A stretch of 52,456 bases of DNA from Flavobacteriaceae bacterium (GTDB lineage: Bacteria; Bacteroidota; Bacteroidia; Flavobacteriales; Flavobacteriaceae): NCBI GenBank assembly GCA_028281065.1, contig JANQKN010000163.1, forward strand, positions 1 through 52,456, in the 5' to 3' direction. The translations under genes were made by a program, and so were the position numbers. Positions 24,916-33,842 of this stretch are shown here, piece by piece (position 1 is the stretch's first letter; every line of letters starts with the position of its first letter). The notes beneath the pieces are model-generated. The model searched no databases. It was given only the letters and a program-made list of their open reading frames with translations, and was not told the DNA's origin.

Positions 24916-26217
24916 CTATACCACCTTTGCATACAGATCGAAATCTTCTGCAGCGTTGATTTTTACATTGAAAAAGTCGCCCGTTCGTAAATAACCGTCT
25001 TCGGCTGGGATCAATACTTCATTATCCACATCGGGACTATCGAACTCCGTACGGCCTACATAGTAATTGCCTTCCTTACGGTCGATCAATACCCTAAACT
25101 CCTTCCCTATTTTCTGTTGGTTCAACTCCCAAGAAATCTGGGACTGTATTTCCATGATTTCGTTGGCACGTTGCATCTTCACCTCATCGGGCACATCGTC
25201 TTCCAAATTATAGGCATGGGTATTTTCTTCGTGGGAATAGGTAAAACAACCCAAACGCTCAAAACGTTGATCGATGACCCATTGCTTTAATGTCTGGAAA
25301 TCTTCTTCGGTTTCTCCCGGATACCCAACAATCAAGGTAGTTCGGATCGCCATTCCGGGTACAGCCCCCCTAAATTCCCCCAACAATTTGTTGGTCTTTG
25401 CCATGGTGGTTCCCCTGCGCATGGACTTTAGGATAGGATCGGAAATGTGCTGTAAGGGAATGTCTATATAGTTGCAAATTTTAGGCTCCTGGCGCATTAC
25501 GTCCAATACTTCGGTAGGGAATCCCGTAGGGAAAGCATAATGCAAACGGATCCACTCTATACCTTCTACCTTCACCAATTCCTGTAGTAATTGGGCTAAC
25601 GCCCTTTTCTTGTATAGATCCAAACCATAATAGGTAAGGTCCTGGGCAATAAGTATCAACTCTTTCACGCCATCGGCAGCCAACTTCTCCGCTTCTACGA
25701 CCAAATCTTCGATTGGGGTAGATTTGTGTTTTCCGCGCATTAGGGGAATGGCACAAAACGAACAGGGACGATCGCAACCTTCGGCAATCTTTAAATAGGC
25801 ATAGTTCTTTGGTGTAGTGGTAACCCGTTCCCCTATGAGTTCGTGCTTATAGTCGGCTCCCAAGGCTTTTAGGAGACCGGGTAATTCGGTAGTACCGAAA
25901 TACTGGTCCACATCGGGGATTTCACGCTGTAGATCGGGTTTGTAGCGTTCGCTTAAACATCCTGTTACAAAAACCTTGTCTACCAAACCCTCTTCTTTCT
26001 TCTGAACAAACTCCAAAATGGTATTCACACTCTCCTCCTTGGCGTTGTCTATAAAGCCACAGGTATTGATCACAACCACATTTCCCTCTTCTTCATGGAC
26101 CACTTCCTTGTCGTTCGCCTTAAGCTGTCCCATAAGTACTTCACTGTCATAGATATTCTTGGAACATCCAAGGGTAACTACATTAATCTTGTTCTTTTTA
26201 AGGGATTTTGTACGCAT
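24916..26217 (-). CDS. rimO: Ribosomal protein S12 methylthiotransferase RimO
   Basis: 433 residues. RimO adds a methylthio group to an Asp of ribosomal protein S12, a radical-SAM reaction in the cytoplasm. The UPF0004 domain carries Cys18, Cys53 and Cys87 (LGCSKN, NTCGF, VTGCLSE), which hold the auxiliary iron-sulfur cluster. The radical-SAM triad is Cys148, Cys152 and Cys155 in EGCDRPCSFCAIP. The TRAM domain is at the end (about 365-433), close to the expected length of 430-440. It heads the five-gene run and has an exact TAnnTTTG box 19 bases upstream of the ATG. Confidence 0.96.
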   Translation of the reverse strand: MRTKSLKKNKINVVTLGCSKNIYDSEVLMGQLKANDKEVVHEEEGNVVVINTCGFIDNAKEESVNTILEFVQKKEEGLVDKVFVTGCLSERYKPDLQREIPDVDQYFGTTELPGLLKALGADYKHELIGERVTTTPKNYAYLKIAEGCDRPCSFCAIPLMRGKHKSTPIEDLVVEAEKLAADGVKELILIAQDLTYYGLDLYKKRALAQLLQELVKVEGIEWIRLHYAFPTGFPTEVLDVMRQEPKICNYIDIPLQHISDPILKSMRRGTTMAKTNKLLGEFRGAVPGMAIRTTLIVGYPGETEEDFQTLKQWVIDQRFERLGCFTYSHEENTHAYNLEDDVPDEVKMQRANEIMEIQSQISWELNQQKIGKEFRVLIDRKEGNYYVGRTEFDSPDVDNEVLIPAEDGYLRTGDFFNVKINAAEDFDLYAKVV

Positions 26218-26236
26218 GCATTATTTATTGAGGTCA

Positions 26237-26244
26237 CAAAGATA
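26237..26244 (-). promoter_or_regulatory. TAnnTTTG -7 box of the rimO operon
   Basis: Minus strand reads TATCTTTG, an exact match, 19 bases before the rimO ATG. It lies in the divergent region shared with the DUF1800 gene. No obvious -33 TTG at the ideal spacing. Confidence 0.5.
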
Positions 26245-26365
26245 GTGGTTTGAGTGGCATTCGCTCTATATATTTAAAGTGTTACACTTAGATTGGGTTT
26301 TTAAAATACCATTAAACCTTTTCCCGTTTTATCTATCTAATAGAGCAAACAGCAGCTTCTCATTC

Positions 26366-27715
26366 ATGGAAAACAAAAAGATCATCCATCTATACAACCG
26401 ATTTGGATTCGGACTTAATGCTTCAGAAATCAAGGAACTTTCCAAGATCAGTTTCAAGAAAAAACTACATGCCGAAACGGTGCAGGAACTTCAACTCGAT
26501 TTTTCCAGCTTTAGGGGGATGGATTTTAAAAAACTCTCCATGAAGGAACGAATGGAGTTCCGAAAAAAGGCACGAAGAAAGGTAACAGATCTAAATGTCC
26601 TGTGGATGGAGCAGATGATCTCTTCCGAGAACATGGTTCAGGAAAAAATGAACCTGTTTTGGCACCATCATTTTGCTTGTATCATTCAAAACCCTTTGTA
26701 CGGAGTACAGTTTACCAATGCCATCCGAAACAATGCAACGGGAAGTTTTAGGGAGCTATTAATTGCGGTTTCGAAATCGGCCGCGATGATCGATTTTCTC
26801 CACACCAAACAAAACAAAAAGAAACACCCCAACGAGGATTTTGCCAGGGAACTCTGTGAGCTCTATACCTTAGGTCGTGATCATGAGTATACTGAGTTCG
26901 ATGTTCAGCAAATAGCGCGCTGTTTTACAGGATGGAACCATCGGTTTTTGGGGGAATTTTTCATAAACCCCAGGCAGTATGATTACGGGGCAAAAACCAT
27001 CTTTGGGGAAACAGGCAATTTTGACGGGGAAGATGTTATCGACCTTATCCTAAAAAAGAAAGCCTGTGCCCAATTTATCTGTGAGAACATCTACACCTAT
27101 TTTGTGAATCCAAAAATAAACACAGCCCATATAGATGAGTTAACGGATGTTTTTTACAACAGCGAATACAACATAAAAAGACTTATAGTTCACATAACCG
27201 AAGCCGATTGGTTTTATGCAGAAGAAAACATCCTAGCCAAGATTAAATCCCCTATCGAATTTCTCGTGGGGCTCTCCCGGCAGTTTAACATCGCAAACGA
27301 CAAACCCCTTCCTTGGATCATACTACAGCGCCTGTTTGACCAAACCCTGTTTAAACCTCCCAACGTAAAAGGCTGGAAAGTAGATCAGGAATGGATAGAC
27401 AGCAACAGTATTTCCATGCGGTTACGGATTCCCTCCATTATTTTAACCAATCTGGAACTGAATATACAGACCAAACCCGATTACGACAACAACCCAAATG
27501 AGGGTATGAAAAGGAACCGTTTTTCGGAAAAGTTAGGGTTTACGTACGACTGGGATTATTTCTTTGAACAGAACGAAGGGATCGACTTTAAGGAACTGTT
27601 CTTCAACAATAAAATTTCACCCCAGGTCGCCAATTTCCTTCGGGATCGTCAATTTAGATCCAAAAAGGAAGAAGTAATACAATTAATCTCACTTCCCGAA
27701 TACCAACTTATTTAA
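26366..27715 (+). CDS. DUF1800 family protein
   Basis: 450 residues from the ATG at 26366 (MENKKIIHLYNRFGFG). An upstream in-frame start at 26279 would add 29 residues with no family resemblance. Family-typical blocks are readable: FWHHHFACIIQ, then NEDFARELCELYTLG, then IARCFTGW. The family is widespread, unresolved in function, and almost always next to a DUF1501 gene, as here (11 bp gap). No clear signal peptide is present in this start, although many homologues are exported. Known: the pair co-occurs. Unknown: substrate and role. Confidence 0.9.
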   Translation: MENKKIIHLYNRFGFGLNASEIKELSKISFKKKLHAETVQELQLDFSSFRGMDFKKLSMKERMEFRKKARRKVTDLNVLWMEQMISSENMVQEKMNLFWHHHFACIIQNPLYGVQFTNAIRNNATGSFRELLIAVSKSAAMIDFLHTKQNKKKHPNEDFARELCELYTLGRDHEYTEFDVQQIARCFTGWNHRFLGEFFINPRQYDYGAKTIFGETGNFDGEDVIDLILKKKACAQFICENIYTYFVNPKINTAHIDELTDVFYNSEYNIKRLIVHITEADWFYAEENILAKIKSPIEFLVGLSRQFNIANDKPLPWIILQRLFDQTLFKPPNVKGWKVDQEWIDSNSISMRLRIPSIILTNLELNIQTKPDYDNNPNEGMKRNRFSEKLGFTYDWDYFFEQNEGIDFKELFFNNKISPQVANFLRDRQFRSKKEEVIQLISLPEYQLI

Positions 27716-27726
27716 ACAACGGTACC

Positions 27727-28920
27727 ATGAAAAGAAGCGAATTTATACGAAATACAACCTTAGGAGCCATAGGAACCGTTTTCATCCCCGAATTTTTAAG
27801 GGGTATGGATTTGGTGGGTTTAAATGGTAATTCTTCCTTCAAAAAACTGGTGGTTATTCAACTCTCGGGTGGTAATGATGGATTAAACACCATAGTTCCC
27901 ATAGAAAACGATATATACTACAACCTGAGGCCCAAGATTGGAATTTCCAAAAGAGATACCATTAAAGTAAATGACACGCTTGGGTTTAACCCAGTCTTGG
28001 AAAAATTCAACACCCTATACCAAGATGGTTTGGTGTCCATCATCAACTCTGTGGGGTACCCCAACCCCAACCGTTCCCACTTTAGGTCTATGGACATTTG
28101 GCATACAGCGGTAGATTCCAACAAGCACTCCAAAACAGGCTGGTTGGGCCGATTCATGGATGCCTATTGTGGCAACAGCCATTCCATGTTGGAAATCGAT
28201 AATCAGTTATCCTTGAGCCTACATGGGCAAATCCGTAACGGATTGGCTATTCAAAACTCGGATACCCTCTACAAATCGTTGCGGGCGCCTTACTTCCGAC
28301 AGGTCATCGAAACCGCCCAATCGGCAGACCTAAACGAGGACAACCAAGGGTATTTGTATAAAACCCTGATCCAAACCAACCAGAGCGCAAAATACTTGGC
28401 AGAAACCCATAACGTAAAAAACAACAGGGTCGATTTCCCCAAATCGAGGTTGGGGAGAAAGCTGGGAAAGGTTTCCCAGTTCATTCAATCGGGTTTCAAC
28501 ACGCAGGTATATTATGTTTCGCACAATGGTTTCGATTCGCACGTAAACCAGCGAAATCTACAGGATCGTTTATTAAAAGATTATTCGGATTCGATCTACG
28601 CCTTTGTAGAGAGCCTTAAAAAAGCGGGGGAGTTGGAAAATACCCTTATCCTGACCTTTTCTGAATTTGGAAGAAGGGTTAAGGAAAATGGTTCTTCGGG
28701 AACCGACCACGGTAAGGCCAACACGCTCTTCTTAATTGGAAACAACCTGAAAACCCCTGGTATCTATAACGAAGCCCCAGACTTGTTACAACTGGATGAT
28801 GGAGATGTTTCCTATAAGATCGATTTCCGAAATGTATACCACGACATTATTACTGAATGGTTTGAAAAGGATGCCCGTAAGATCATCTCAAAAAGGTTCG
28901 ATAGTTTGGGGATTGTTTAA
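27727..28920 (+). CDS. DUF1501 family protein, partner of DUF1800
   Basis: 397 residues. The N-terminus MKRSEFIRNTTLGAIGTVFI looks like an export signal, with a KRxx-type start but no canonical twin arginine. The family blocks include LVVIQLSGGNDGLNTIVP and TFSEFGRRVKENGSSGTDHG. That fold is related to alkaline-phosphatase-like hydrolases, and the Asp/His residues in SGTDHGKAN could bind metal. Cotranscribed with the DUF1800 gene. A downstream TAnnTTTG box marks the end of this unit and the start of the next. Confidence 0.9.
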   Translation: MKRSEFIRNTTLGAIGTVFIPEFLRGMDLVGLNGNSSFKKLVVIQLSGGNDGLNTIVPIENDIYYNLRPKIGISKRDTIKVNDTLGFNPVLEKFNTLYQDGLVSIINSVGYPNPNRSHFRSMDIWHTAVDSNKHSKTGWLGRFMDAYCGNSHSMLEIDNQLSLSLHGQIRNGLAIQNSDTLYKSLRAPYFRQVIETAQSADLNEDNQGYLYKTLIQTNQSAKYLAETHNVKNNRVDFPKSRLGRKLGKVSQFIQSGFNTQVYYVSHNGFDSHVNQRNLQDRLLKDYSDSIYAFVESLKKAGELENTLILTFSEFGRRVKENGSSGTDHGKANTLFLIGNNLKTPGIYNEAPDLLQLDDGDVSYKIDFRNVYHDIITEWFEKDARKIISKRFDSLGIV

Positions 28921-28950
28921 ATCCTGTACTTACTAGCAGTATTTATTCAA

Positions 28951-28958
28951 TATATTTG
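28951..28958 (+). promoter_or_regulatory. TAnnTTTG -7 box upstream of the broken hydrolase gene
   Basis: TATATTTG, an exact consensus match, 24 bases before the ATG at 28983. A TTG -33 at the ideal spacing was not found. Confidence 0.4.
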
Positions 28959-28982
28959 ATAGCATTCAACCAATGCTGAATC

Positions 28983-29797
28983 ATGACAACCCCATCCGAC
29001 CAATTAAATCTTAGATCCCGCCATCCCAATTACCAAACCTTTTTGGACTTCAACGAAAGTGAGTCTGAAAGGGTGAAAAAGCAATACTGCTGCTTTCTCG
29101 ATCAAAAATATGGGGACGATCCATTGCAAGCAATGGACATCTTTCCATCCAATAAAAACAACTCCCCATTTTGGTATTTATCCATGGAGGCTATTGGCGT
29201 GCCTTGGACAAAAAAAGTTATGGTTTTGTAGCGGAACCGTTTATAAAAAATGATATCACTGTTTGTGTCATTAATTACAGGCTTATCCCTACTGCGAATA
29301 TGGAAACACTCCTAAGTGATGTGACAAACGCGGTCCTTTGGATACAGAAAGAAGCCTATAGATATAACGGAAATCCTCATAAAATAACCCTATCGGGGCA
29401 TTCTGCGGGTGGGCATTTGGCTTTGATGACTTATTTGATGAACGAGCCCCTGCGGCTTGAGATTACAGCAATTTGTAGCTTAAGCGGGATTTTCGATTTG
29501 AAGCCCATAAAGAATAGTTACTTAAATGATGTTTTGCAATTAAGTGAAGGGGATGTTGATTTCTATAGCGTTTTAAATAAAGACCTAGCTGTTATAAAGT
29601 GTCCTGTTTTATTGAGTGTAGGTGGCAACGAAACAGACTTTTTTATTGAAGAATCCAAGAATCTCTTCGAAAAGAACAAATCCCACGCTCCCTTGGAGTA
29701 TCTTGAATACGAACAGTTAAACCACTACGAAATAGTGCATAAACTGGGGCAAGAAGACAGTCCTTTAACACAATTCATAATTGAAAATCAGGATTGA
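28983..29797 (+). pseudogene. Arylformamidase-like alpha/beta hydrolase, frameshifted
   Basis: Two overlapping frames together make one protein of about 270 residues. The first (from 28983) carries the N-terminus through LDQKYGDDPLQAMDIFPSN. The second, in the -1 frame, begins at about 29165 and reads LPILVFIHGGYWRALDKKSY onward. Together they give HGGYW (oxyanion), GHSAGGHL (nucleophile elbow Ser) and a C-terminal LNHYEIV His, the arrangement of kynurenine formamidases and related esterases. The break is at CCCCATTTT near 29164-29172 and fits the loss of one base. It may be a real pseudogene, or an assembly error in a homopolymer-rich stretch. The product would hydrolyse N-formylkynurenine or another small ester/amide; no other kynurenine gene is near. 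Confidence 0.8.
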
Positions 29798-29866
29798 TAG
29801 GCTATAGTAAGAATAATAGCATTACAACTCTATTTATAAACTGTTTTGTGATTAATATAAAGAAAT

Positions 29867-30397
29867 ATGAGCTCGCATATTGACTGTGTCATACCTAAAG
29901 AAAAGGATTATTCGGTTTCTGAGATAAAAGAAAAATTGAAAAACGTTTTTCTTCGCCGAGAGGCGGATTTCAAACACATAGAACGATATGGTAAAAACAC
30001 CCAACACACAAATGGTGAATGGTGGGTTAAATATATTCCTTCAAAAAATAACGAGCCTGAATATATAACTGGAGAAGGAGATGGATTTAGCATCAACTTT
30101 TATAAAAAGACAATCCACATAAGCAATCCAGAGAGATTTTCAAGTTTATACGATACCGATCACGGTATTTCCCAATCCTTATTTAGGATTCTAACCGAAA
30201 TAAGCAATGAATTCCAATCAACTGATAAAATACTTATAGGAGCTGGCGGATTTGGGGCAACGGATCCCATATTGGATATGGCATATTATGATGGCGCCGA
30301 CTTCGAGTTAATTTGTGAAAAAATGATGGAACTAAATGGGATACCAGCAAATAGCTTGACCGAATTAAAAGATAAGTCTTGGTACCTAAAAAAATAA
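29867..30397 (+). CDS. Hypothetical 176-residue cytoplasmic protein
   Basis: I do not recognise a family. There is no signal peptide or membrane helix. The sequence MSSHIDCVIPKEKDYSVSEI is followed by mixed alpha/beta composition, aromatic WWVKYI, and a C-terminal FGATDPILDMAYYDGADFEL segment. The size and Asp/Glu/aromatic-rich composition resemble SMI1/KNR4- or SUKH-type and other immunity proteins, but that is only a resemblance in style. It lies between the frameshifted hydrolase and a membrane protein, in a stretch that looks more AT-rich than the neighbouring housekeeping genes, which fits an accessory gene. Confidence 0.65.
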   Translation: MSSHIDCVIPKEKDYSVSEIKEKLKNVFLRREADFKHIERYGKNTQHTNGEWWVKYIPSKNNEPEYITGEGDGFSINFYKKTIHISNPERFSSLYDTDHGISQSLFRILTEISNEFQSTDKILIGAGGFGATDPILDMAYYDGADFELICEKMMELNGIPANSLTELKDKSWYLKK

Positions 30398-30429
30398 AAT
30401 TGCGCACCATACTTAAATAGTCCCGTTTT

Positions 30430-30777
30430 TCAACTTCCCCAAGGATTCATCCACATAAGAAAGCGAAGGTAAAGCCCTTCTATAAAAAAGGTATACACCA
30501 AGGCTGTAAGTAGTAGTGGGTAGAACCATTTTTGCAACAGTCCTTCATTCTTAATCAATCGCCAAGAGAGGATGGCAACGACCAACCAATCTACCATTAG
30601 AAAACACAGCGGGAAAGCTATATATTTTGGTAAATACTTAGGCAGCAAAGGGTTTTGTGTCGTAGTAAAATAAGCCTCAATAATTGAATAAATGTAGTAT
30701 CCAATTTTAAATAAAGCCAAGAGGAAAAGGAGCTTTATTAGCAAATCTTTCCACCAATCGCTTAATTGAAAGGACAT
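30430..30777 (-). CDS. Small integral membrane protein of unknown function
   Basis: 115 residues with about three predicted membrane helices: near 14-32 (LIKLLFLLALFKIGYYIY), 51-69 (IAFPLCFLMVDWLVVAIL) and 84-104 (WFYPLLLTALVYTFFIEGLY). No conserved catalytic motif is visible. The start is one base after the ftsY stop region on the same strand (ftsY ends at 30779), so cotranscription with ftsY is likely. Family not recognised. Confidence 0.7.
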   Translation of the reverse strand: MSFQLSDWWKDLLIKLLFLLALFKIGYYIYSIIEAYFTTTQNPLLPKYLPKYIAFPLCFLMVDWLVVAILSWRLIKNEGLLQKWFYPLLLTALVYTFFIEGLYLRFLMWMNPWGS

Positions 30778-30778
30778 T

Positions 30779-31732
30779 TTATTTGAAGAAGGAATCTACA
30801 AACTCGAATTTATTGAACACCTGTAGGTCTTCAATGCCTTCACCAACCCCTATGTATTTTACGGGAATCTGGAACTGATCGCTTATTCCTATCACCACAC
30901 CTCCTTTGGCAGTACCATCCAATTTGGTAACGGCCAGACTGGTTACTTCGGTAGCAGCCGTAAACTGTTTGGCTTGCTCGAAAGCGTTCTGTCCTGTAGA
31001 ACCGTCCAATACCAACATCACATCATGAGGGGCATCGGGAAGCACTTTCTGCATCACCCGTTTTACCTTGGACAATTCGTTCATTAAATTCACCTTGTTG
31101 TGTAATCTACCTGCTGTATCGATAATGACCACGTCTGCATTTTGGTTTACGGCACTCTCCAAGGTATCGAACGCCACACTGGCGGGATCACTCCCCATTT
31201 CCTGTTTTACGATAGGAACACCCGTACGATCTGCCCAAATTTGCAACTGGTCTATGGCAGCAGCCCTAAAGGTATCGGCAGCTCCAAGAACTACACTTTT
31301 CCCTGCATTCTTAAACTGATGGGCCAACTTCCCAATGGTCGTGGTTTTCCCCACTCCATTTACACCAACCACCATAATTACGTAAGGTCCGTCGGTTTCG
31401 GGAATTTCTATTTCGGTAGCATTCCCTGTATTGGTTTCGCTTAAAAGGCCTGCTATTTCTTCGCGAAGTATTTTATTGAGTTCGTCGGTACCCATGTATT
31501 TATCACGGGCAACACGCTCCTCGATACGGTCTATAACTTTTAGGGTGGTTGCTACCCCAACATCACTGGAAACCAACACTTCCTCCAGATTATCCAAAAC
31601 ATCATCATCTACTTTACTCTTACCAGCTACGGCCTTGGATAATTTATCGAAAAAAGAGGATTTGGATTTTTCCAAGCCCTTGTCCAGGGTTTCCTTTTTT
31701 TCTTTTGAAAATATTTTTTTGAAAAAGCTCAT
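30779..31732 (-). CDS. ftsY: Signal recognition particle receptor FtsY
   Basis: 317 residues, the SRP receptor GTPase that docks ribosome-nascent-chain complexes at the inner membrane. The NG domain is complete: VVGVNGVGKTTTIGKLA (P-loop), DTFRAAA, IIDTAGRLHNK and VTKLDGTAKGG. The N-terminal A domain is short, as is common outside enterobacteria. It follows the rpmB-rpmG-DUF4295 unit on the same strand, a gene order often conserved in Bacteroidota. A terminator lies between them, and a TATTTTTG box in its tail could supply a separate promoter. Confidence 0.97.
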   Translation of the reverse strand: MSFFKKIFSKEKKETLDKGLEKSKSSFFDKLSKAVAGKSKVDDDVLDNLEEVLVSSDVGVATTLKVIDRIEERVARDKYMGTDELNKILREEIAGLLSETNTGNATEIEIPETDGPYVIMVVGVNGVGKTTTIGKLAHQFKNAGKSVVLGAADTFRAAAIDQLQIWADRTGVPIVKQEMGSDPASVAFDTLESAVNQNADVVIIDTAGRLHNKVNLMNELSKVKRVMQKVLPDAPHDVMLVLDGSTGQNAFEQAKQFTAATEVTSLAVTKLDGTAKGGVVIGISDQFQIPVKYIGVGEGIEDLQVFNKFEFVDSFFK

Positions 31733-31802
31733 ATGGAGTTTAACGATTTAAAATTGTAGGGATGGAAACGTCCATCTTTTGCATAAGCTTTAGACGGCAA
31801 AG

Positions 31803-31841
31803 CCAAAAATACAAAAAGCCACCTTCGTAAAAAAGTGGCTT
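31803..31841 (-). terminator. Terminator of the rpmB-rpmG-DUF4295 operon
   Basis: AAGCCAC and GTGGCTT pair around a 12-base loop. On the minus strand a TTTTTG and further T-rich sequence follow the stem. It lies 22 bases past the DUF4295 stop. The tail also contains TATTTTTG (31804-31811), a possible -7 box for ftsY. Confidence 0.75.
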
Positions 31842-31863
31842 CTTTTAATATCTTACGGGTTGA

Positions 31864-32016
31864 TTATTGTTTTTTCAACCAATCGTTTACTTGATCTGGA
31901 GCCATAATGGACTCAACAAATACATAAGCGCCAGTCTTTTCAGACTTCACCATCTTAATCGCTTTGGTTAAACGCTTGGATCCTGTTTGTAACGATGCTA
32001 CTGCTTTCTTTGCCAT
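31864..32016 (-). CDS. DUF4295 family small protein
   Basis: 50 residues, MAKKAVASLQTGSKRLTKAI at the start and DQVNDWLKKQ at the end; basic N-terminal half. Family of about 50 residues known from Bacteroidota and nearly always directly downstream of rpmG, as here (47 bp gap). Its position and charge suggest a ribosome-associated role, but the function is not established. It is the last gene of the ribosomal operon before the terminator. Confidence 0.9.
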   Translation of the reverse strand: MAKKAVASLQTGSKRLTKAIKMVKSEKTGAYVFVESIMAPDQVNDWLKKQ

Positions 32017-32063
32017 GACGCAATGTGTTATTTGGTATTTTTTACCTAGGTAAAAACACCGAA

Positions 32064-32246
32064 TTATTTAATTTCTTTATGTACAGTCATTCTCTTTAAG
32101 ATTGGGTTGAATTTCTTCAACTCCATTCTATCCGGAGTGTTTTTCTTATTCTTGGTAGTAATGTAACGGGAAGTTCCTGGCATTCCAGACTCCTTGTGCT
32201 CGGTACATTCTAAAATTACTTGAACTCTGTTTCCTTTCTTAGCCAT
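32064..32246 (-). CDS. rpmG: 50S ribosomal protein L33
   Basis: 60 residues, [20 protein letters not shown], with the typical [20 protein letters not shown] core. It belongs to the large ribosomal subunit. Only one Cys is present, so this is a version without the zinc ribbon (C- form), as is common. It is the second gene of rpmB-rpmG-DUF4295. Confidence 0.96.
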   Translation of the reverse strand: MAKKGNRVQVILECTEHKESGMPGTSRYITTKNKKNTPDRMELKKFNPILKRMTVHKEIK

Positions 32247-32272
32247 CTCTGTAGACTTTAAAAATTACGCGA

Positions 32273-32512
32273 TTACTGCTTCAAGAACCCTTTTTCGCGG
32301 GCTTCTTTGATTACGGCAGAAATACCTTTTTTGTTAATGTTTTTCAAAGCAGAAGTAGAAACACGAAGGGTTAACCACTTATCTTCTTCTGGAATATAGA
32401 AACGCTTCTTCACCAAATTCACGTTGAACTTGCGCTTGGTTTTATTCATCGCGTGAGAAACATTGTTCCCTACCATTGCTTTTTTCCCCGTAAGCTCACA
32501 AACTCTTGACAT
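32273..32512 (-). CDS. rpmB: 50S ribosomal protein L28
   Basis: 79 residues, MSRVCELTGKKAMVGNNVSH onward, with the typical KRKFNVNLVKKRFYIPEE block. A component of the large ribosomal subunit. First gene of its operon; a full TTG-N20-TAAATTTG promoter lies just upstream, between its start and the cinA stop. Confidence 0.96.
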   Translation of the reverse strand: MSRVCELTGKKAMVGNNVSHAMNKTKRKFNVNLVKKRFYIPEEDKWLTLRVSTSALKNINKKGISAVIKEAREKGFLKQ

Positions 32513-32548
32513 TGTACTCGCTTTTTATAGTTATTTTTAAACAGGGTG

Positions 32549-32579
32549 CAAATTTAAGGAAATAATTTGGTATGAACAA
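32549..32579 (-). promoter_or_regulatory. Promoter of the rpmB-rpmG-DUF4295 operon
   Basis: On the minus strand TTG (32579-32577) is followed by 20 bases and then TAAATTTG (32556-32549), an exact match to the Bacteroidota -33/-7 consensus at ideal spacing. The 5' untranslated region would be about 30 bases. Confidence 0.75.
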
Positions 32580-32589
32580 CAAAAGAAAT

Positions 32590-33837
32590 TTAGTTTTTGG
32601 AAATTTCTTTCAGTAGCATTTCGAAGGCCTTGTTTACCGATTTTTTAATGACCCTTTCGCGGGCTTTGCCAAATTGGAATTTTTCGGAAATCATCCTGTC
32701 GGGCGTAGCTATAGCAATACACACCGTTCCTACCTCATCATCGCCATCCCCTTTGGAAGGCCCTGCTATTCCTGTGGTTGCAATGGCATAATCGCTTCCA
32801 AATACCTTGGTTGCCTGTTCTGCCATGGCCTCTGCCACAGGGATGCTTACCACATTGTGCTCTTCAATAAGATGGGCATCTACCCCCAAAATGGAGGTTT
32901 TTAATTCGGTAGCATAAGGAACTATACTGCCCCTATAATAAGCGGAAGCACCTGCATGTTGTGTAATCTCCTGTGCCAAAGCACCTCCGGTACAACTTTC
33001 TGCCAAACTAAGGGTTCTTCCCTGTTTTAATAGCAAACCACCTATTTTTTGGGTCACCGAAGTCTCCTCTTCATACCCTACAGCAATATCGGCAACCAAC
33101 GCATGCAATTGCTCCATTTGGTCGTCTACTTCTTTAATGAGCGCTTCCTTGTCCCCTCCTTTGGAGGAGAGACGTAGCCGGACTTTCCCCAACGAAGGAA
33201 GGTATGCCAGCTTAATATGCGCAGGCAAAGCATCTTCCCAATCCACAATGCGTTCGGCAATGGAGCTCTCGCCCATACCATAGGTAAGCAATGTTTTGTG
33301 GTAAATGTGGGGACGGTTAAATCTTTTAATAACTTCTGGGATCACCTCATTTTTAATGAGTGCCTTCATTTCGTAAGGTACTCCTGGCATGGAAACAAAA
33401 ACGGTATCGTCTTTTTCCATCCACATTCCTGGAGCTGTGCCATGAATGTTCTTAAGGATCTTTGCAGTAGAAGGAACCATAGCCTGATGCAAATTAGCAG
33501 CTATGGGCGCTTTATGAAAATATTTTTGAAACAAAAACTCGATATGAGCCTTTACTTCTGGGTTTTCCACTAGGTTATCCCCTAGGAACTCACAAAAGGT
33601 CTGTTTGGTTATATCATCCTTGGTAGGGCCCAATCCTCCCGTTACCAAAACCAAATCTGCTTGGTTTTTGGCTTCTTCCAAGGCTTTTAGTATGTGTTCA
33701 CGTTCGTCTTGAACAGAGGTAATTTGATACACCTGTATCCCTACTCGGTTCAGTTCCTTACTTATATAAGCTGAATTGGTATCAACTATTTGACCGATGA
33801 GTATCTCATCGCCAATGGTAATAATTTCGGCAAGCAT
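32590..33837 (-). CDS. cinA: CinA family nicotinamide mononucleotide deamidase / competence-damage protein
   Basis: 415 residues with two domains. The MoaB/MogA-like N-terminal part (about 1-170) starts MLAEIITIGDEILIGQIVDT and contains VTGGLGPTKDD. The C-terminal CinA domain (about 255-415) carries LSLAESCTGGALAQEIT and IATTGIAGPSKGDGDDEVGT, the NMN-deamidase active site. Role: recycles NMN to nicotinate mononucleotide, and the N-domain is an ADP-ribose pyrophosphatase in some species. It ends the tight minus-strand run exonuclease, FAH, Hpt, cinA. Confidence 0.96.
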   Translation of the reverse strand: MLAEIITIGDEILIGQIVDTNSAYISKELNRVGIQVYQITSVQDEREHILKALEEAKNQADLVLVTGGLGPTKDDITKQTFCEFLGDNLVENPEVKAHIEFLFQKYFHKAPIAANLHQAMVPSTAKILKNIHGTAPGMWMEKDDTVFVSMPGVPYEMKALIKNEVIPEVIKRFNRPHIYHKTLLTYGMGESSIAERIVDWEDALPAHIKLAYLPSLGKVRLRLSSKGGDKEALIKEVDDQMEQLHALVADIAVGYEEETSVTQKIGGLLLKQGRTLSLAESCTGGALAQEITQHAGASAYYRGSIVPYATELKTSILGVDAHLIEEHNVVSIPVAEAMAEQATKVFGSDYAIATTGIAGPSKGDGDDEVGTVCIAIATPDRMISEKFQFGKARERVIKKSVNKAFEMLLKEISKN

Positions 33838-33842
33838 CTATT

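Noticed and set aside
28983-29180. Programmed -1 frameshift in the arylformamidase-like gene
   Set aside because: The junction CCCCATTTTGG does not form an X XXY YYZ slippery site in the zero frame, and no strong downstream hairpin is evident.
29171-29797. Stand-alone 208-residue hydrolase
   Set aside because: It would start inside the oxyanion strand of the fold. The missing N-terminus lies in the preceding frame, so the whole is one frameshifted gene.
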